Below are positions 5,810-6,651 of a stretch of DNA of 6,651 nucleotides, one piece after another (within the stretch, counting starts at the first letter, position 1; every line of letters starts with the position of its first letter). Source of the stretch: an uncultured Microbacteriaceae bacterium (lineage in GTDB: Bacteria; Actinomycetota; Actinomycetes; Actinomycetales; Microbacteriaceae). The position numbers and the translations under genes are program-made. The notes under the pieces are model-generated. The model was not told the DNA's origin, searched no databases, and worked only from the letters and a program-made list of their open reading frames with translations. The DNA lies in assembly GCA_946481135.1 (NCBI GenBank), contig CAMLMQ010000164.1:1-6651 (forward strand). The letters run 5' to 3'.

Positions 5810-6651
5810 GAGGTGCGTCCCTTCCGCAGCGCGCTGACGCGCGGGTCGACAATGCCCGTCGCGAGGTCGATCACGACGCTCGCAAGCACGAAGATCGCCG
5901 TCACGAGCAGCACTCCGGCCTGGATGACGGAGTAGTCACGACGCCCGAGCGCTGAGAAGAGGTAGGAGCCGAAGCCGGGCACGTTGAAGATGTTCTCCAC
6001 GATGACGGCGCCGCCAAGGAGGTAGGCGGCGAGCGTCGCGACGAGGGTGAGGACCGGCACCATCGCGTTGCGCAGGACGTGATGCCGCACGATGAACCAC
6101 TTGGTCTCGCCACGCGCGACGGAGGCCGCGATGTGCGGCTCGACGAGCACGGCGAGCACGGCGCTGCGCGTGATGCGGGCGGTCGCCGCGACGCAGAAGA
6201 GGCCGAGCGTGATCGCGGGAAGGAGAAGCGAGCGCAGGCCCGCCCCGAGATCGTCGAACGGCGAGACGAAGCTTCCGACGGTGATCCCGAGGCTGAACCG
6301 CGAGAACAGGAAGAGCAGCACGGCTCCGAGCACGAACTCGGGCACGCTGATGCCGAGACCGCTCGCCACCCTGCCCGTCACGCTGCCGCCGGCGGTGCGG
6401 GCGTTCGTCGCGGTCAGCACGCCGAGCGGGATGCCGATCGCGATCGTCAGCACGAGCGCCATCGCGGCGAGCACGAAGGTGACGGGGAGCCGGAGTGCGA
6501 AGGCCTCCGCGATCGGCACTCCCGTCGCCATCGAGATGCCCAGGTCGCCGCGAAGGGCCGCGCCGAGCCACAGGAGGTACTGCTCCGGCAGGGAGCGGTC
6601 GAGCCCGAAGGTCTCGCGCACCTCCTGCCGTTGCGCCTCGTCCGCCAGCGG
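5806..6651 (-). CDS. Peptide ABC transporter permease, DppB/OppB type, N-terminus outside window
   Basis: The 3' 281 codons of a DppB/OppB-type permease; the frame is open to base 6651. The visible protein starts PLADEAQRQEVRETFGLDRS, followed by LPEQYLLWLGAALRGDLGIS, the periplasmic segment after the first membrane span in this family. About 30-40 residues, including that first span, are therefore missing. The GTG at 6621 is in frame but falls inside conserved sequence and is not the real start. Visible spans include LPVTFVLAAMALVLTIAIGI, FVLGAVLLFLF, the region around LLLPAITLGLFCVAA, and the C-terminal VIQAGVLLVTAIFVLASVVI. The ATPase-docking EAA loop includes ASVARGETKWFIVRHHVLRN. VENIFNVPGFGSYLFSALGRRDY is the conserved DppB signature near the C-terminus. 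It forms the channel with the DppC-type subunit. A substrate-binding protein gene would usually lie just upstream, outside the window. Confidence 0.94.
   Translation of the reverse strand, partial: PLADEAQRQEVRETFGLDRSLPEQYLLWLGAALRGDLGISMATGVPIAEAFALRLPVTFVLAAMALVLTIAIGIPLGVLTATNARTAGGSVTGRVASGLGISVPEFVLGAVLLFLFSRFSLGITVGSFVSPFDDLGAGLRSLLLPAITLGLFCVAATARITRSAVLAVLVEPHIAASVARGETKWFIVRHHVLRNAMVPVLTLVATLAAYLLGGAVIVENIFNVPGFGSYLFSALGRRDYSVIQAGVLLVTAIFVLASVVIDLATGIVDPRVSALRKGRTS

Noticed and set aside
4932..5852. Upstream in-frame extension of the DppD-type ATPase to 590 residues
   Set aside because: The added part is an Arg-rich shadow of the permease gene. ATG 4931 gives the normal ATPase N-terminus and a 4-base overlap like the other junctions.
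5210..5935. Asp/Arg/Glu-rich + strand frame of 241 codons opposite the permeases
   Set aside because: Its low-complexity charged composition is the reverse complement of hydrophobic permease codons; it is a shadow, not a gene.

Overview
The window is high-GC DNA (roughly 68-70% by eye) with dense, overlapping genes, GTG starts and gene families typical of high-GC Actinomycetota. A member of Microbacteriaceae or a relative would fit, but this is inferred from composition and protein character, not from a marker gene.

Layout. On the + strand, bases 1-267 hold the last 88 codons of a class III (PLP, fold type I) aminotransferase. Everything else is on the - strand. Reading in the direction of transcription (from 6651 down to 264) there are: a DppB-type permease cut by the window edge, a DppC-type permease, a DppD/OppD-type ATPase, a DppF/OppF-type ATPase, two tandem P1/S58-family N-terminal-nucleophile hydrolases, and a LacI-family regulator. 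Each of the five junctions from the first permease to the second hydrolase is a 4-base ATGA or GTGA overlap of stop and start, so these six genes form a tight, probably translationally coupled operon. A 63-bp gap precedes the regulator, whose stop codon overlaps the aminotransferase stop in a shared CTAG.

Working together. The transporter is of the dipeptide/oligopeptide (Dpp/Opp) class. The two hydrolases look most like NylC, the 6-aminohexanoate (nylon-6) oligomer endohydrolase, more than like the general DmpA aminopeptidases. Both keep the Asn/Thr autocleavage site and every catalytic-pocket residue I recall for NylC, at a constant offset in each protein. They are about 56% identical to each other over 241 core positions counted by eye. 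A reasonable model is import of a short amide-linked oligomer (an ordinary or unusual peptide, or an omega-amino-acid oligomer), cytoplasmic cleavage by two diverged Ntn hydrolases, and control by the LacI-type repressor. The adjacent aminotransferase could remove the amino group from a released monomer. Substrate and regulation are inference. No substrate-binding protein is present; it is expected beyond base 6651.

There is no gene-free stretch longer than about 65 bp, and I saw no RNA gene, mobile element or CRISPR array.
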